Below, piece by piece: positions 9,932 through 19,118 of a stretch of DNA of 64,000 nucleotides. Positions within the stretch are counted from its first letter, which is position 1. The number at the start of each line of letters is the position of its first letter. The notes beneath the pieces were generated by a model, which had not been told where the DNA came from, searched no databases, and worked only from the letters and a program-made list of their open reading frames with translations. Position numbers and translations under genes: made by a program. Source of the DNA: Bacillus solimangrovi (GTDB lineage Bacteria > Bacillota > Bacilli > Bacillales > Bacillaceae_N); the NCBI RefSeq assembly GCF_001742425.1, contig NZ_MJEH01000064.1, forward strand, positions 61,683 through 125,682. Direction: 5' to 3'.

Positions 9932-9999
9932 GCCCAGGCGAACGGCTATATAAGTATGTGCTCCCCTGTGGTATTCCACATTTCGCCAGTCACACATAC
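9932..9999 (-). promoter_or_regulatory. ZTP (pfl) riboswitch aptamer
   Basis: Read on the minus strand the sequence shows the pfl consensus in order: GUGACUGGCG-like start (TGTGACTGGCG), a GTGG/CCAC hairpin, the GGGGAGCA segment and the closing CCGTTCGCCTGGGC. The GGCG and CGCC segments pair as P1. This class binds ZMP/ZTP and turns on purine and folate genes when 10-formyl-THF is short. Here it leads directly into the PurO-type gene. Confidence 0.9.
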
Positions 10000-10134
10000 A
10001 ATAATTGCATTTATGTTTTATTTATTTTATCAAATAATTTAGATAAAACAAGTCATATTTACGAAAATATGTAATTTTTAAAAAGAAGCGATATGATTGA
10101 TTGTTTTTCTGCTCTTTTACCTTTACATGATTAT

Positions 10135-10569
10135 TTAATTCGCTTTTAACTTGCCGACAGTATAACCAACAATAAATACGAACAACATGGAAAGGTAAGC
10201 GATGATTGTTATAGTTGTTCCATAATATACATCTGAGAATAACGATGATAATTTAACACCCGACCATATAAATGAAAGCATATAATATTGACTAATAATC
10301 GCTATAAACATATTCCTACTCTCATCATTCATAAGTACAAATTGCCATAAATAGAGTAAGAATGAAAGTAACCAAATACTATTTCCAAACATGAAATACT
10401 TAAAATTGCTTCCTCTTAAACTAGAAAACTTAATTCCGACCCAGAACCAAAAGATTGCAAAGACAATTTGGCTCAAAATTGGAGATACCATCAGCATAAA
10501 AGTGTTTGATGTAATTCCATAGAATAGCGGAATTAGTATCCATATGATCATTTTTTTATTTTCTGTCAC
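10135..10569 (-). CDS. Putative membrane protein
   Basis: 144 residues starting at GTG (10567-10569), which has a GGAG eight bases upstream. Four hydrophobic segments (about 7-25, 30-47, 58-78 and 112-138). I recognise no family and no conserved motif. It stands alone between the ZTP-PurO unit and the GIY-YIG gene, all on the minus strand but separated by more than 200 bases. Confidence 0.6.
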   Translation of the reverse strand: MTENKKMIIWILIPLFYGITSNTFMLMVSPILSQIVFAIFWFWVGIKFSSLRGSNFKYFMFGNSIWLLSFLLYLWQFVLMNDESRNMFIAIISQYYMLSFIWSGVKLSSLFSDVYYGTTITIIAYLSMLFVFIVGYTVGKLKAN

Positions 10570-10684
10570 TTCCCTCTCTCCAATCTTTTCATTAATCTCA
10601 TAAATTTAGATAACTAAATCGTATCATACATTTAAAAAAATTGGAAATAAACCCCTTTTATAATTATTTCATTAACCAAATTTA

Positions 10685-11422
10685 TTATTTCTCTTTAATA
10701 TTTACGTAAATAATTGGACTTTGATGGTTCCGAGAAAGGTAATGTTCTACAGACTTTCCAATGTATTTAGATCTAATGGATTCTTCAGCTTTTTGCCCAA
10801 CAAATTCCCACCTCTTCTCATTTTCAAGGGTTCCTCTTGTATTGAATGTACTACCTGCGGGAAACCACGCTATCACTTTATACACTTCATGCACAATTCC
10901 ATCAAAAACAGAGAAAGCATATTCTACTTTTTCTCTATCATCTCCTATTCTCCATATCCCCCTTGTAGAATCATACAGCTCTATATCTGTCATATCATAC
11001 CTAAACATTCGATTTATACGTATTAAAATTGAAGGCTCGATAATAGTAGCTTGTTCTCTTTCATAATGCGATATCAATTGATTAACTTCTACTCTTCCAA
11101 AAGTCCCACTTTGCCAACCACGAACTTTGTTTGTTAATTTATCTTTACCAATAACATCAATAATAGCAGCTTCAACTTTTAATGCAGTATGTTCATCTTC
11201 TATTCCATGGATTAATATTTCTATTTTCGGTTCTTCTCCCCTTTTCTGAATACGTTTAATAAGTCTTGTTTTTTCTGTATCATTAGGGTCCGTCAAATGA
11301 GAGAATAATCTATTTCCTATTCCTTTACCTATATAAAAAATTTCATTAGTGGAAGGATCCGAGTAAATATACACATAGTACTTTAATTTATTGATAACTT
11401 CTTTTGAAAATTTCTTTTCCAT
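10685..11422 (-). CDS. GIY-YIG nuclease-domain protein (LEM-3 type)
   Basis: 245 residues. N-terminal GIY-YIG domain (~10-100): YYVYIYSDP replaces GIY and FYIGKGIGNRLFSH is the YIG/Arg element, followed by a KVEAAIIDVIG helix with the catalytic-type Glu. This is the LEM-3-like subclass of endonuclease domains. The C-terminal ~100 residues (GIWRIG, YAFSVFDGIVHEVYKV, AWFPAG) form a separate domain that may be PUA/ASCH-like, which is inference. Start: the internal ATG at 11422 has an AGAGGGA site five to six bases upstream; the ATG at 11440 has none. Possibly DNA/RNA cleaving or a solitary defence enzyme; no partner genes adjoin. Confidence 0.7.
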   Translation of the reverse strand: MEKKFSKEVINKLKYYVYIYSDPSTNEIFYIGKGIGNRLFSHLTDPNDTEKTRLIKRIQKRGEEPKIEILIHGIEDEHTALKVEAAIIDVIGKDKLTNKVRGWQSGTFGRVEVNQLISHYEREQATIIEPSILIRINRMFRYDMTDIELYDSTRGIWRIGDDREKVEYAFSVFDGIVHEVYKVIAWFPAGSTFNTRGTLENEKRWEFVGQKAEESIRSKYIGKSVEHYLSRNHQSPIIYVNIKEK

Positions 11423-11767
11423 TACAATCCCTCTTATCATCTGTTTATTATTTAACCTTAAATTACTTTGAAATTAATATGAAAATACTTTCAAAATATA
11501 TTAATACTTATCAGTTTATTATATAAACACTGGATTTTATAGAACACTTAATTCAATGGTAGAAATTACATATTTTCATTGAAAAGGTTATCTTCATAGT
11601 CCAAACACATTTTCTAAGTGACCTTAGAGTGTACAAAAGGCTCTTTTCGTAATAATTGTTGCTTTTAAAAAGATAAGGTTAAAATTACTTTTTAATGGAA
11701 TTTTATTTACAAAAGTATATTCAAACGACATAGCAAAATTGGTCATTTAATAATCAGGAGGTACTTA
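11423..11767. other. AT-rich divergent promoter region
   Basis: 345 bases between divergently transcribed genes. It must hold both promoters. I see no gene in it. Confidence 0.4.
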
Positions 11768-12299
11768 ATGTTAAAGATTAACTTATGGTCACTAAGTATC
11801 TTATTCATTCTAATTGGTGTTCTTCTATTTGGATATAGTGAAGATGACAAAAAAACAGCCTGGAAATCATCTGAAACTTTCACTAAAGATAATATGACGC
11901 TGTATGGAACGAAAGGGAAATTTGGAATAATTAAAGTTAATGGAAAAGCTGATGAACCAGAGTTTCCAGTTGGTGAGGGCAGACTATATGCTGTCTATTT
12001 TTTAGATGGTTCAAAAGAGATTAATGGAAAAAAAATACAAAATGATCGCAACTCACAAAGACACAAAAGAAACTGTTCAGCTTTACGAATGGGACATTCA
12101 ACATTCCAAAAGCGGAGCAAAATTCTTTGTAGACAAAGAAGGACTATGGAAGGTTAATGTATCTATTGATAATAAGCCTTTTCCAAGCTTTGTGATAAAC
12201 GCAGAAAAAATAAATGAATTTTTCTGCCATCGGATACTTATATTGAATAATGAAAACAGCCATTCCCACAAGAAACGGCTGTTTTTATTAACCCATTAA
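11768..12299 (+). pseudogene. Frameshifted secreted protein gene
   Basis: Two overlapping frames make one protein. Frame 1 starts at ATG 11768 (GGAGG site) with a membrane/signal segment (SILFILIGVLLFGYS) and reads to GSKEINGKK. An A8 run at 12028-12035 then shifts it, and the sensible sequence continues in frame +1 as ATHKDTKETVQLYEWD ... VINAEKINEF. A second shift near a T5 run at about 12218 would replace the odd tail with LPSDTYIE and a stop, before the terminator. The family is unknown. Two homopolymer indels suggest either pseudogene decay, slippage-type phase variation, or sequencing error. Confidence 0.6.
12252..12286 (+). terminator. Rho-independent terminator
   Basis: AAACAGCC / GGCTGTTT stem followed by a T-rich tail. 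It overlaps the last codons of the shifted reading frame, which supports an earlier true stop for that gene. Confidence 0.75.
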
Positions 12300-12356
12300 A
12301 GAACACTGTAATGGAGTTACGCACATATATCTATGTATACCACTTCTTAGTACAGT

Positions 12357-13397
12357 TTATAAGTCATCAGCCATTTTCAAAATAGCTTCAATGATTACAT
12401 TAGGTTGGTCAAACATCATATTGTGACCGCTATTTGGGACTAAGATAAGTTCACTATTATTGGATATATTAGTTAGTTTCTTTTGCGAATCTTTCCAGTT
12501 CTGATCAATATCACTTGCCTCTTGTTCTGAATACCCTAATTCAATTGCATATGATTGAATTTCTTTATCTATATCACTCGGTGTAATAATTGTTAAAGGC
12601 TTATCATCTAAGTGTTGAGTGTCTGCCACTAATTTATCTAAAGTTCTTTCTTGTTTAGATTCTTGATTTAATGTTCTTAAAAAAGGTGTGTCATATTGAA
12701 CATTGACATACTTTTCTAAGGAAAGGTAATCAGGGATTATATCAGAAATCATTCCCTCCCCAAATAGTCGAGCAAATCCAAATTGAGATAAAATACGAAT
12801 GACAGTTAAGTCTTGTCCCTCATAATAAAAATCATTAAATGTCGTCTCTTTTTCTGTCAAAAATTCATTTCGTGCATCAACAAGAATTAAACCTGAAACC
12901 TTTTCAGGATACTTATCTGCAAAGAGACGAGAATAAATGCCTCCAAGTGAATGACCCACTAATATTACAGGGGTATCAACATTAGAATAATCTACAACCT
13001 TACTTAAATCATCAATCGTCGTATCGATACGATAACCATTTGGATGTGGATCACTCCATCCATACCCTGCTCGGTCATACGTAATTACTTCGGTATGCTT
13101 TGAAAGCTCTTTCTGGATGTTTGACCAATCATATGACCATGAACCAAATCCTGTTTCAATAACAACAGGTGGAAGATTTGTTTTTTCTCCTTTAATATTC
13201 ACATGTAACTCTCTGTTTCCGACATCAATCATTTCTCCATCTGGAGGAAAGTTGCTTGTAACATTCTTGTAACTCGTATATTCATATACAAAACCTGCTG
13301 CTAACGTAAGAAAAACAATAGCAATCAAGGCTAATCCCAGTACTTTCAACCTTTTAAATGTTTTATTAACATTCCTATATTTAATCTCCAAATTCAT
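12357..13397 (-). CDS. Alpha/beta hydrolase, membrane-anchored
   Basis: 346 residues. One N-terminal membrane segment (~17-38), then an alpha/beta hydrolase fold: ETGFGSWSYDW (oxyanion region), the nucleophile elbow GHSLGG with Ser near residue 149, and a late GHN histidine (SGHNMMFDQP). Together these give a plausible Ser-His triad. The catalytic domain is predicted outside the membrane. Start ATG with a GGGAGG ribosome binding site. Hydrolase families of this kind cleave esters, amides or lipids; substrate unknown. It stands alone. Confidence 0.8.
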   Translation of the reverse strand: MNLEIKYRNVNKTFKRLKVLGLALIAIVFLTLAAGFVYEYTSYKNVTSNFPPDGEMIDVGNRELHVNIKGEKTNLPPVVIETGFGSWSYDWSNIQKELSKHTEVITYDRAGYGWSDPHPNGYRIDTTIDDLSKVVDYSNVDTPVILVGHSLGGIYSRLFADKYPEKVSGLILVDARNEFLTEKETTFNDFYYEGQDLTVIRILSQFGFARLFGEGMISDIIPDYLSLEKYVNVQYDTPFLRTLNQESKQERTLDKLVADTQHLDDKPLTIITPSDIDKEIQSYAIELGYSEQEASDIDQNWKDSQKKLTNISNNSELILVPNSGHNMMFDQPNVIIEAILKMADDL

Positions 13398-13471
13398 CTC
13401 ACCTCCCTTGATTAATTTATATTTTTATAGCCTATGATTATCCCTTATACCAACAGATATTTATAGAAATA

Positions 13472-13501
13472 ATAGGACCTTCAATTATTTGAAAGTCCTA
13501 T
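13472..13501 (-). terminator. Terminator after the 13.5-kb gene fragment
   Basis: ATAGGAC / GTCCTAT stem with an A/T-rich tail on the minus strand, just beyond the stop of the fragment at 13545. Confidence 0.5.
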
Positions 13502-13544
13502 AAGGTATTATTGTCTTATTAAACTAACACGCCCGTTAACAAAA

Positions 13545-13785
13545 TTAGAATTCGCTTGTTGTGACTGTTTCAACTAACTCTTCAATAGTTCCAATACATT
13601 TTTGGACTTCTGATAAATGATAAAACGTACTGGTAATCTCGAAATTATTTACTTCATCATTTGGTGGATAACATAATTTACACTTAGTAATATTTATATT
13701 CTGAGTGTAACTATGTTTAATATTTTTAATAAATACAATATTGAAAATATAACCAATAAATTGTATTATATAAATAGAACACTAT
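13545..13785 (-). pseudogene. Possible 3' gene fragment without a start codon
   Basis: The minus strand is open for about 80 codons ending at the TAA at 13545-13547. The last 45 residues read like real protein (CKLCYPPNDEVNNFEI, then QKCIGTIEELVE) and contain a CxxC pair. No in-frame ATG, GTG or TTG exists, and a terminator-like hairpin follows. Probably the tail of a decayed gene; family not recognised. Confidence 0.35.
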
Positions 13786-13830
13786 AACAATAATACACTT
13801 TGTAATTAATAAATACTGGAGGTGTAATAA

Positions 13831-14520
13831 ATCAATAAAATTAAGTCTTTGTCTATGTGGTTTTTAATCATTATTGTTGGGTTTCTTCTTTACGTTGTTA
13901 TCCAGCTTCCTTTTCAAATGGGATTTTTCGGAGGATTCCAAGGAATAAATCTCACAATCATCGGACTTCTTCTTGCCATTTTTGTAATACCGTTAGTTTA
14001 TTTAGGATTAAAGTATTTAAAATTAGATTTTCTAAAAATAGGATTTACTTCAAATGAGTTGAGACAAGATGCATTACTTGGTTCTGCTTTTGCTATTTTT
14101 TTTACCCTTGTGCAATTTCTTTGGCTCATCCCCAACACAGGTGGAGCAGATCGAGCAGATATTTCTGATGTTCTAATAATGCTTGAGTACGAATGGACTA
14201 ATACCTTCTGGTATATTCCCTTGGGAGTAATTGGTGGGGCGTTGACTGAAGAAATATTATATAGAGGCTTCTTTATCGGAGGATTAGCCAGTATCTTTAA
14301 AGGATCTAAAATCTCTATCTATATAGCATCTTTGTTGTCTATCTTGTTCTTTGCTGCGGCACACCTTCCTCAAGATTTAGTCCAATGGATTGACATACTC
14401 GTTCCAACTACAGCCTACACAATTCTTTATTTATACACAAACAGATTGACAGCTTCTATTGTCGCACATGGATTATGGAATATACTGGCAGTTATACTTA
14501 TTATCAGTATTTATTCATAA
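13831..14520 (+). CDS. CPBP-family intramembrane metalloprotease
   Basis: About 229 residues if started at the ATC codon 13831. Seven or so membrane segments with the CPBP (Abi) motifs: EEILYRG (EExxxR, metal/catalytic Glu pair), a conserved His in AAAHLPQ and a second in AHGLWN. These membrane proteases resemble Rce1/MroQ and act in peptide maturation or bacteriocin self-immunity. Start choice: GGAGG at 13818-13822 is ideally placed for the codon at 13831, which here is ATC and would give an N-terminus xNKIKSLSM. Downstream TTG (13849) and ATG (13855) are too far from that site. A mutated start or a sequence error is possible. Confidence 0.8.
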   Translation: MNKIKSLSMWFLIIIVGFLLYVVIQLPFQMGFFGGFQGINLTIIGLLLAIFVIPLVYLGLKYLKLDFLKIGFTSNELRQDALLGSAFAIFFTLVQFLWLIPNTGGADRADISDVLIMLEYEWTNTFWYIPLGVIGGALTEEILYRGFFIGGLASIFKGSKISIYIASLLSILFFAAAHLPQDLVQWIDILVPTTAYTILYLYTNRLTASIVAHGLWNILAVILIISIYS

Positions 14521-14604
14521 CCATCTAGCTTGTTTGATACTCTTAATTTCCTAATAACTATTGCATCACCTTAATCCACAATCTGGTACGGAACGAAAAT
14601 AAGC

Positions 14605-14633
14605 ACTAATCCTTGTTTCGGGTTAGCGCCAGT
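14605..14633. terminator. Weak hairpin between convergent genes
   Basis: An imperfect GCACTAATCC / GGGTTAGCGC stem. It lies between the CPBP gene and the minus-strand gene at 14756 and could serve as a bidirectional terminator. Confidence 0.35.
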
Positions 14634-14755
14634 TTATAGATTATCCTAATAAATTATTTGTAGTATTGCTGAAGATCGATATGTAACGTATAGTATCCAA
14701 TTATTAAATAACTCTTAAAGACTTAATGATTATGTGATTTATACTGTCATCAAAC

Positions 14756-15028
14756 TCAGTCGAATTGTTTAAAAAACTTATAAATACCAAAACACAAGAA
14801 ATTAAGTCCTACAAATAAAATAATTCCTCCCATTGTAATGTTTGAAAGAATGTAGCTTTCCTCAATAAGCCGATAGCTTTCTGAGTCCATACTTCCACCC
14901 ATTGATCTCAGGTACTGGTTAGCATCGTCAGTTCCATTATCTACACTAGACTTAAGCTTAAAAAATCCGATTAAACTAAGAGCTGAGGTAAAAATAAGAA
15001 AACCATACATTTTTATTAAAGTCTCCAT
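14756..15028 (-). CDS. Small membrane protein
   Basis: 90 residues with a strong GGGGGA ribosome binding site. Two hydrophobic segments (about 5-23 and 63-85) separated by an acidic, polar loop (SVDNGTDDANQ). I recognise no family. It is the last gene of a minus-strand run with the duplicated 85-residue protein upstream. Confidence 0.55.
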   Translation of the reverse strand: METLIKMYGFLIFTSALSLIGFFKLKSSVDNGTDDANQYLRSMGGSMDSESYRLIEESYILSNITMGGIILFVGLNFLCFGIYKFFKQFD

Positions 15029-15104
15029 AACTCCCCCACGTCGATTAGATATTTTTTTAAAAGTACTTATGCTAAATTTAATTGGTTAAAAATTACAGAT
15101 CCAA

Positions 15105-15362
15105 TCAAGGTTCATTCCAAAAGAAAGTAACGACTATAATCGGCATAATAAGGACAACGAAAACAATCAAACTATTACCGATTATGCCAATCTTTCTGTA
15201 TATACCTCTTTCGGAAAATATTGCAATTATTAACCCAATCATAGGAATTATAATTAATGCGGTAACAAAAAGAGTTTTAAAATAACCGAACAACACTGCC
15301 GCATATATTGCCACACTAATTAAAAATATAATAACTGAAGCAACACTTAATTTTTTTCCCAT
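15105..15362 (-). CDS. Small membrane protein, duplicated copy A
   Basis: 85 residues starting MGKKLSVAS, with a GAAAGGAGAG ribosome binding site. Three hydrophobic stretches (about 5-27, 30-47, 58-80) cover most of the chain. It differs from copy B (16365-16622) by only a handful of residues, such as VTALII against LTELII. Function unknown. Both copies keep an intact frame, so the duplication is recent or both are maintained. Confidence 0.65.
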   Translation of the reverse strand: MGKKLSVASVIIFLISVAIYAAVLFGYFKTLFVTALIIIPMIGLIIAIFSERGIYRKIGIIGNSLIVFVVLIMPIIVVTFFWNEP

Positions 15363-15550
15363 CAGTTTCTCTCCTTTCTATTACATTATTGTTCTATCCC
15401 TAAATGTAGTATATTACTTATTTGGGAATTATTATAGTTCGAGCTTAGCATAGGTCTTATCCTCTGAGAACAAGTAATTTTCAACACAAAAAAACAGAAC
15501 AGAGCATACACCCTGTTCCGCTTTCCTAATGCTTATCGTTATCTCAATTT

Positions 15551-15667
15551 ACAACATCAAAATCGCTTAATTAAATCATTTAACGTTTCACTTAGTTGTT
15601 GCAGTGCTTCTGCTTGTGAAGATGTATTTCGAACAGCATTAATTTGTTCATGAACTGATGCCATCAC
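15551..15667 (-). pseudogene. Chemoreceptor 3' fragment
   Basis: A copy of the last part of the receptor gene at 16807-18576, covering the C-terminal helix around [18 protein letters not shown]. Single-base insertions near the end change the stop region. It has no 5' portion and is a by-product of the segmental duplication. Confidence 0.8.
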
Positions 15668-15728
15668 ATTAGACCGTAATGAATTAATTACAGAGAAAAA
15701 TGACTACGAGTTAAAGGGGGCACTTAAA

Positions 15729-16229
15729 CTGGTTAGATTAAGTATCATAATAATATTAATGATTATGCTGTCTAGTTGCATGCAGTTAGAAACAAATGGA
15801 AAAAATGTGATAAATAAAGAACAAAAGACCGCATTTATTATTCAGACAATAAATGAATACTCAGAATTATACTTACCAAAGTTGATCGGTATGGATCATG
15901 AATATTTAAATGATGAAGAAGAGCTATCACTCAGATTTGATTTTGAACCAGAAGTTGGTTCTCGTCCATTTAAGTCTAAAATATATCACTCTATTGCTTA
16001 TCATGCGACTAATATTAAAATGTTTTTTCCAGAAGTAAAGTCATTTTCATATACTATTCATTGGAGAGGTGAAGAAAATGCAGCTCAATTAAAATTAAAT
16101 GAACAAAAGACGTATGAACTTTTAAGGCACAAACAACTATTAAGAGATAATGCCCTAGATGAACAAGAAGTTTCAATAGTTTTTTCATCAATTTCCGAAT
16201 CAGATGATGTTAAAAAATGGGATTATTAA
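15729..16229 (+). CDS. Putative lipoprotein
   Basis: About 166 residues if translation begins at CTG 15729, eight bases after an AAAGGGGG ribosome binding site. That start yields a short lipoprotein signal (VRLSIIIILMIM) and lipobox LSSC. The first ATG (15759) would leave only six residues before the cysteine. The mature part is hydrophilic with acidic stretches; I recognise no family. It lies on the opposite strand between the two copies of the segmental duplication. A terminator follows its stop. Confidence 0.55.
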   Translation: MVRLSIIIILMIMLSSCMQLETNGKNVINKEQKTAFIIQTINEYSELYLPKLIGMDHEYLNDEEELSLRFDFEPEVGSRPFKSKIYHSIAYHATNIKMFFPEVKSFSYTIHWRGEENAAQLKLNEQKTYELLRHKQLLRDNALDEQEVSIVFSSISESDDVKKWDY

Positions 16230-16255
16230 ATTTTTTAAAAGATAATAGATAGTCT

Positions 16256-16295
16256 AAAAACCTTGTTATATCACTATAAACAAGGTTTTTTATTT
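16256..16295 (+). terminator. Terminator after the lipoprotein gene
   Basis: AAAAACCTTGTT / AACAAGGTTTTT stem with T-rich tail. Confidence 0.8.
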
Positions 16296-16364
16296 ATAAA
16301 GTTAATTAACGATTTAAGTAGTTTATGAATGGATATTGTTCATTTATAAAAATTACAGATTCAA

Positions 16365-16622
16365 TCAAGGTTCATTCCAAAATAAAGTAACGATTATCAT
16401 AGGCACAATAAGGACAACGAAAACAATCAAACTATTACCGATTATGCCAATCTTTCTGTATATACCTCTTTCGGAAAACATTGCAATTATTAACCCAATC
16501 ATAGGAATTATAATTAATTCGGTAAGAAAAAGAGTTTTAAAATAACCGAACAATACTGCCGCATATATTGCCACACTAATTAAAAATATAATAACTGAAG
16601 CAACACTTAATTTTTTTCCCAT
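16365..16622 (-). CDS. Small membrane protein, duplicated copy B
   Basis: 85 residues, intact, starting MGKKLSVAS, with the same GGAGAG-type ribosome binding site and promoter region as copy A. Three hydrophobic segments; function unknown. It lies downstream of the chemoreceptor but is separated from it by that gene's terminator (16746-16780), so it is probably transcribed on its own. Confidence 0.65.
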   Translation of the reverse strand: MGKKLSVASVIIFLISVAIYAAVLFGYFKTLFLTELIIIPMIGLIIAMFSERGIYRKIGIIGNSLIVFVVLIVPMIIVTLFWNEP

Positions 16623-16745
16623 CAGTTTCTCTCCTTTCTATTACATTATTGTTCTATTCCTAAATGTAGTATATTACTTATTTGGGAATTATTATAATTC
16701 GAGTTTAGCATAGGTCTTATCCTCTGAGAACAAGTAATTTTCAAC

Positions 16746-16780
16746 AAAAAAACAGAACAGAGCATACACCCTGTTCCGTT
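16746..16780 (-). terminator. Terminator after the chemoreceptor
   Basis: GAACAG / CTGTTC-centred hairpin followed by a T7 run on the minus strand. A copy persists in the duplication at about 15485-15521. Confidence 0.75.
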
Positions 16781-16806
16781 TTCCTAATGCTTATCGTTAT
16801 TTCAAT

Positions 16807-18576
16807 TTACACATCAAATCGCTTAATTAAATCATTTAACGTTTCACTTAGTTGTTGCAGTGCTTCTGCTTGTGAAGATGTATTTCGGACAGCATTAATT
16901 TGTTCATGAACTGATGCCATCACTTCTTCAGATGCAGCAGATGTTTGTTCTGATGTTGCACTTACACTTTGAATTGATTCAAACAAGCTATCAATGGAAT
17001 GACCGACAGATAAAATAGCATCACTGCTCTCATTGATCGCTTGCACAATATTTTCAATCGTCGTCGAAATAACTGCAAATTCATTTTCTGTATCGGTTAC
17101 TGCACCATCTAATAGTTGTGAAATCTCAATCGTTCTCGCCATTTCTGACACACTCTCAAACGTTTGTTCCTCAATTTCTTTTATCATCGAGTGAACTTCA
17201 CCTGTTGCATTGTTTGTTTCTTCGGCAAGCTTACGAACTTCTTCTGCAACTACAGCAAAACCTTTTCCATGCTCTCCCGCTCTTGCAGCCTCGATTGACG
17301 CATTCAATGCAAGCAAATTCGTTTGTTTTGCTACATCTTCAATCGTTGTCACGATGTTTGAAATTTTTCGAACACCTGCGTTTAGATGTTGTACAACTTG
17401 ATCGATATTACCAATTGCACCTTGTGAACTTGCATTTGTCTCTTGTAATGTAACGATTTGCTTCTGACCATTTTCAACTGCCTGTTGACTCTGACCCGTT
17501 AAGTCCAGTATCTCAGTGTTTTTCATCGTTAGATCTTTCATAGTCTCTGCTAACGATTCAGTTCGATGATTAATCGACTCGATATCTGTTGCTTGTGAAA
17601 CGGTCCCATTTGTAATTTCATTAATTGCTCGACCAATTTCTTCACTCGACGCTGTCGTTTCCTCTGAAAAAGCAGATAACTCATGTGAAGCTTGTGATGT
17701 ACTTTGTCCAACTGTCTGCATATTTTGAACAAGGTTTCTTAATTGGTCGGTCATCTTATTAAACGCACTTGCAGTTCGACCTACTTCATCAGCACTTTCA
17801 TAAGTAATTTTCTCAACATCAAGGTGTCCGTCAGCAACCCTCGCTGTTCCTCTCGTAATCTCCCTTAATGCACTTAATTTTTTATGTAATAGGAAATACA
17901 TGATGATGATTGACAAAGCTAGTGTCAACAACGATACTGCAAATGTTACTAGCTTTAACAAACCAGCCGATTCAAATAATTCATCTTCATATGCAGCCGC
18001 AACTAAAGACCAATCCCACGGTTCATAGTATATCGTATAAGCTACTTTTGGACTTAGCTTCGTCTCACCTGGCTTGTAATAGTCAAATTCAACGTAGCGA
18101 TCTGCCACATTAGCTTGCTTACTATTATTGAATAACTCGTTTATTAATGATTTATACTTGCCACCTTCCGCTTCAAACATGTTTTTACCAGTTGGCAATG
18201 TTGGATGGACAGCTACCTCACCAACACTGTTGTAACCGAAGATATAACCATCCTGTTTGTATGTATACGGAGATTTACTATAATCATAGAATAGCTGATC
18301 ATTTCCTTCTACTTTCGGTCCAATTAATTTTAAACGCGCTTTCTCTTGCGCTTCTTCTAACGTAATATATCCACTTTCAACTTGCTCATTTAAATGCTCT
18401 AATACAGGGATGACACCTTCTCCTAGGTGCCTAAGATCCAACTTACCACTTTTCGTTAACTCATTTTGCGAAAACCAATAACTTGTCCCACCTAATGTAG
18501 CTGAAACAAATAAGATTAATAACGCTGTAATCGTGATGATTTGGGCAAACAAACTTTTCTTCAACATATACCTCAC
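16807..18576 (-). CDS. Methyl-accepting chemotaxis protein with Cache sensor
   Basis: 589 residues. TM1 ~12-34; extracellular single-Cache-type sensor ~35-200 ([42 protein letters not shown] are typical of sCache_2); TM2 ~205-230; HAMP ~230-285 ([18 protein letters not shown]); then the signalling coiled coil with the invariant hairpin tip [18 protein letters not shown] near residues 420-440. It would sit at the cell pole and pass ligand signals to CheA/CheW. sCache_2 domains often bind small carboxylates, which is a family inference. No che genes adjoin, as usual for bacilli. Confidence 0.9.
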   Translation of the reverse strand: MRYMLKKSLFAQIITITALLILFVSATLGGTSYWFSQNELTKSGKLDLRHLGEGVIPVLEHLNEQVESGYITLEEAQEKARLKLIGPKVEGNDQLFYDYSKSPYTYKQDGYIFGYNSVGEVAVHPTLPTGKNMFEAEGGKYKSLINELFNNSKQANVADRYVEFDYYKPGETKLSPKVAYTIYYEPWDWSLVAAAYEDELFESAGLLKLVTFAVSLLTLALSIIIMYFLLHKKLSALREITRGTARVADGHLDVEKITYESADEVGRTASAFNKMTDQLRNLVQNMQTVGQSTSQASHELSAFSEETTASSEEIGRAINEITNGTVSQATDIESINHRTESLAETMKDLTMKNTEILDLTGQSQQAVENGQKQIVTLQETNASSQGAIGNIDQVVQHLNAGVRKISNIVTTIEDVAKQTNLLALNASIEAARAGEHGKGFAVVAEEVRKLAEETNNATGEVHSMIKEIEEQTFESVSEMARTIEISQLLDGAVTDTENEFAVISTTIENIVQAINESSDAILSVGHSIDSLFESIQSVSATSEQTSAASEEVMASVHEQINAVRNTSSQAEALQQLSETLNDLIKRFDV

Positions 18577-19020
18577 CCTTATTTGATTTTCTATTAGTCA
18601 CTGTATCTTAACATATTCTATTATTAAATATTACCTATATATTTAAAAATTTCCTAACAATCTGTTCATCAAAAAAGATTATCAAATAGATAGTTTTTTC
18701 TACACAAATAAATAACAAAAAACAGCAGAAGATGAACTCGATCATTCGAATTATAATAGTTTTATCTACTCTTCAACATCTTTTCTTAACTTCCTTTACG
18801 CATGAGTTCCTAGCATATCAGCAACCATTATTCTCCTTTGAAACAGATGAACACTCACCAATATAGAAAAGAAGAACGCTATCATTGTTATCTACTTTTG
18901 CGTTTCTCTTTTCTAGCTTTTTCTTTACTTCGCTCATGAAACTGTAGCATGTTTCTGTTGATTCAAATAATGCACGATGCAAAAGCGATTTTTACATATA
19001 ATTTCCTATAATGCCAACAA
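18577..19020. other. Intergenic region, no gene seen
   Basis: AT-rich upstream region of the receptor gene. I see no ORF with a ribosome binding site and no recognisable RNA. Confidence 0.4.
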
Positions 19021-19068
19021 AAAATCCAACAAAATGTAAAGATCCCTTTACATTTTGTTGGATTTTTT
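19021..19068 (+). promoter_or_regulatory. Long hairpin / operator 1 upstream of the XRE gene
   Basis: A 20-bp inverted repeat (AAATCCAACAAAATGTAAAG) followed by T6, which looks like a terminator. Its centre TGTAAAGATCCCTTTACA repeats the palindrome found 44 bases downstream, and TTTACA (19047-19052) could be a -35 box with TAATAT 17 bases later. Confidence 0.55.
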
Positions 19069-19079
19069 ATAATATATGT

Positions 19080-19095
19080 GTAAAGATATCTTTAC
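19080..19095. promoter_or_regulatory. Palindromic operator 2 of the XRE gene
   Basis: A perfect 16-bp palindrome GTAAAGATATCTTTAC just upstream of the XRE ribosome binding site. It matches the half-sites at 19036-19051. Likely an autoregulatory binding site. Confidence 0.55.
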
Positions 19096-19118
19096 TTATA
19101 TTTTGAGGAGAAATGTTA

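Larger units (their letters stand above)
15087..15667 (-). repeat. Segmental duplication, copy A
   Basis: 581 bases nearly identical to 16347-16923. It covers the 85-residue membrane protein gene, its upstream region and the last ~38 codons of the chemoreceptor gene. Identity stops abruptly after CCATCAC, inside the receptor sequence. Confidence 0.9.
16347..16923 (-). repeat. Segmental duplication, copy B (intact context)
   Basis: 577 bases matching 15087-15667. Here the right end runs on into the full chemoreceptor gene, so this is the parental arrangement and copy A the derived one. Confidence 0.9.
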
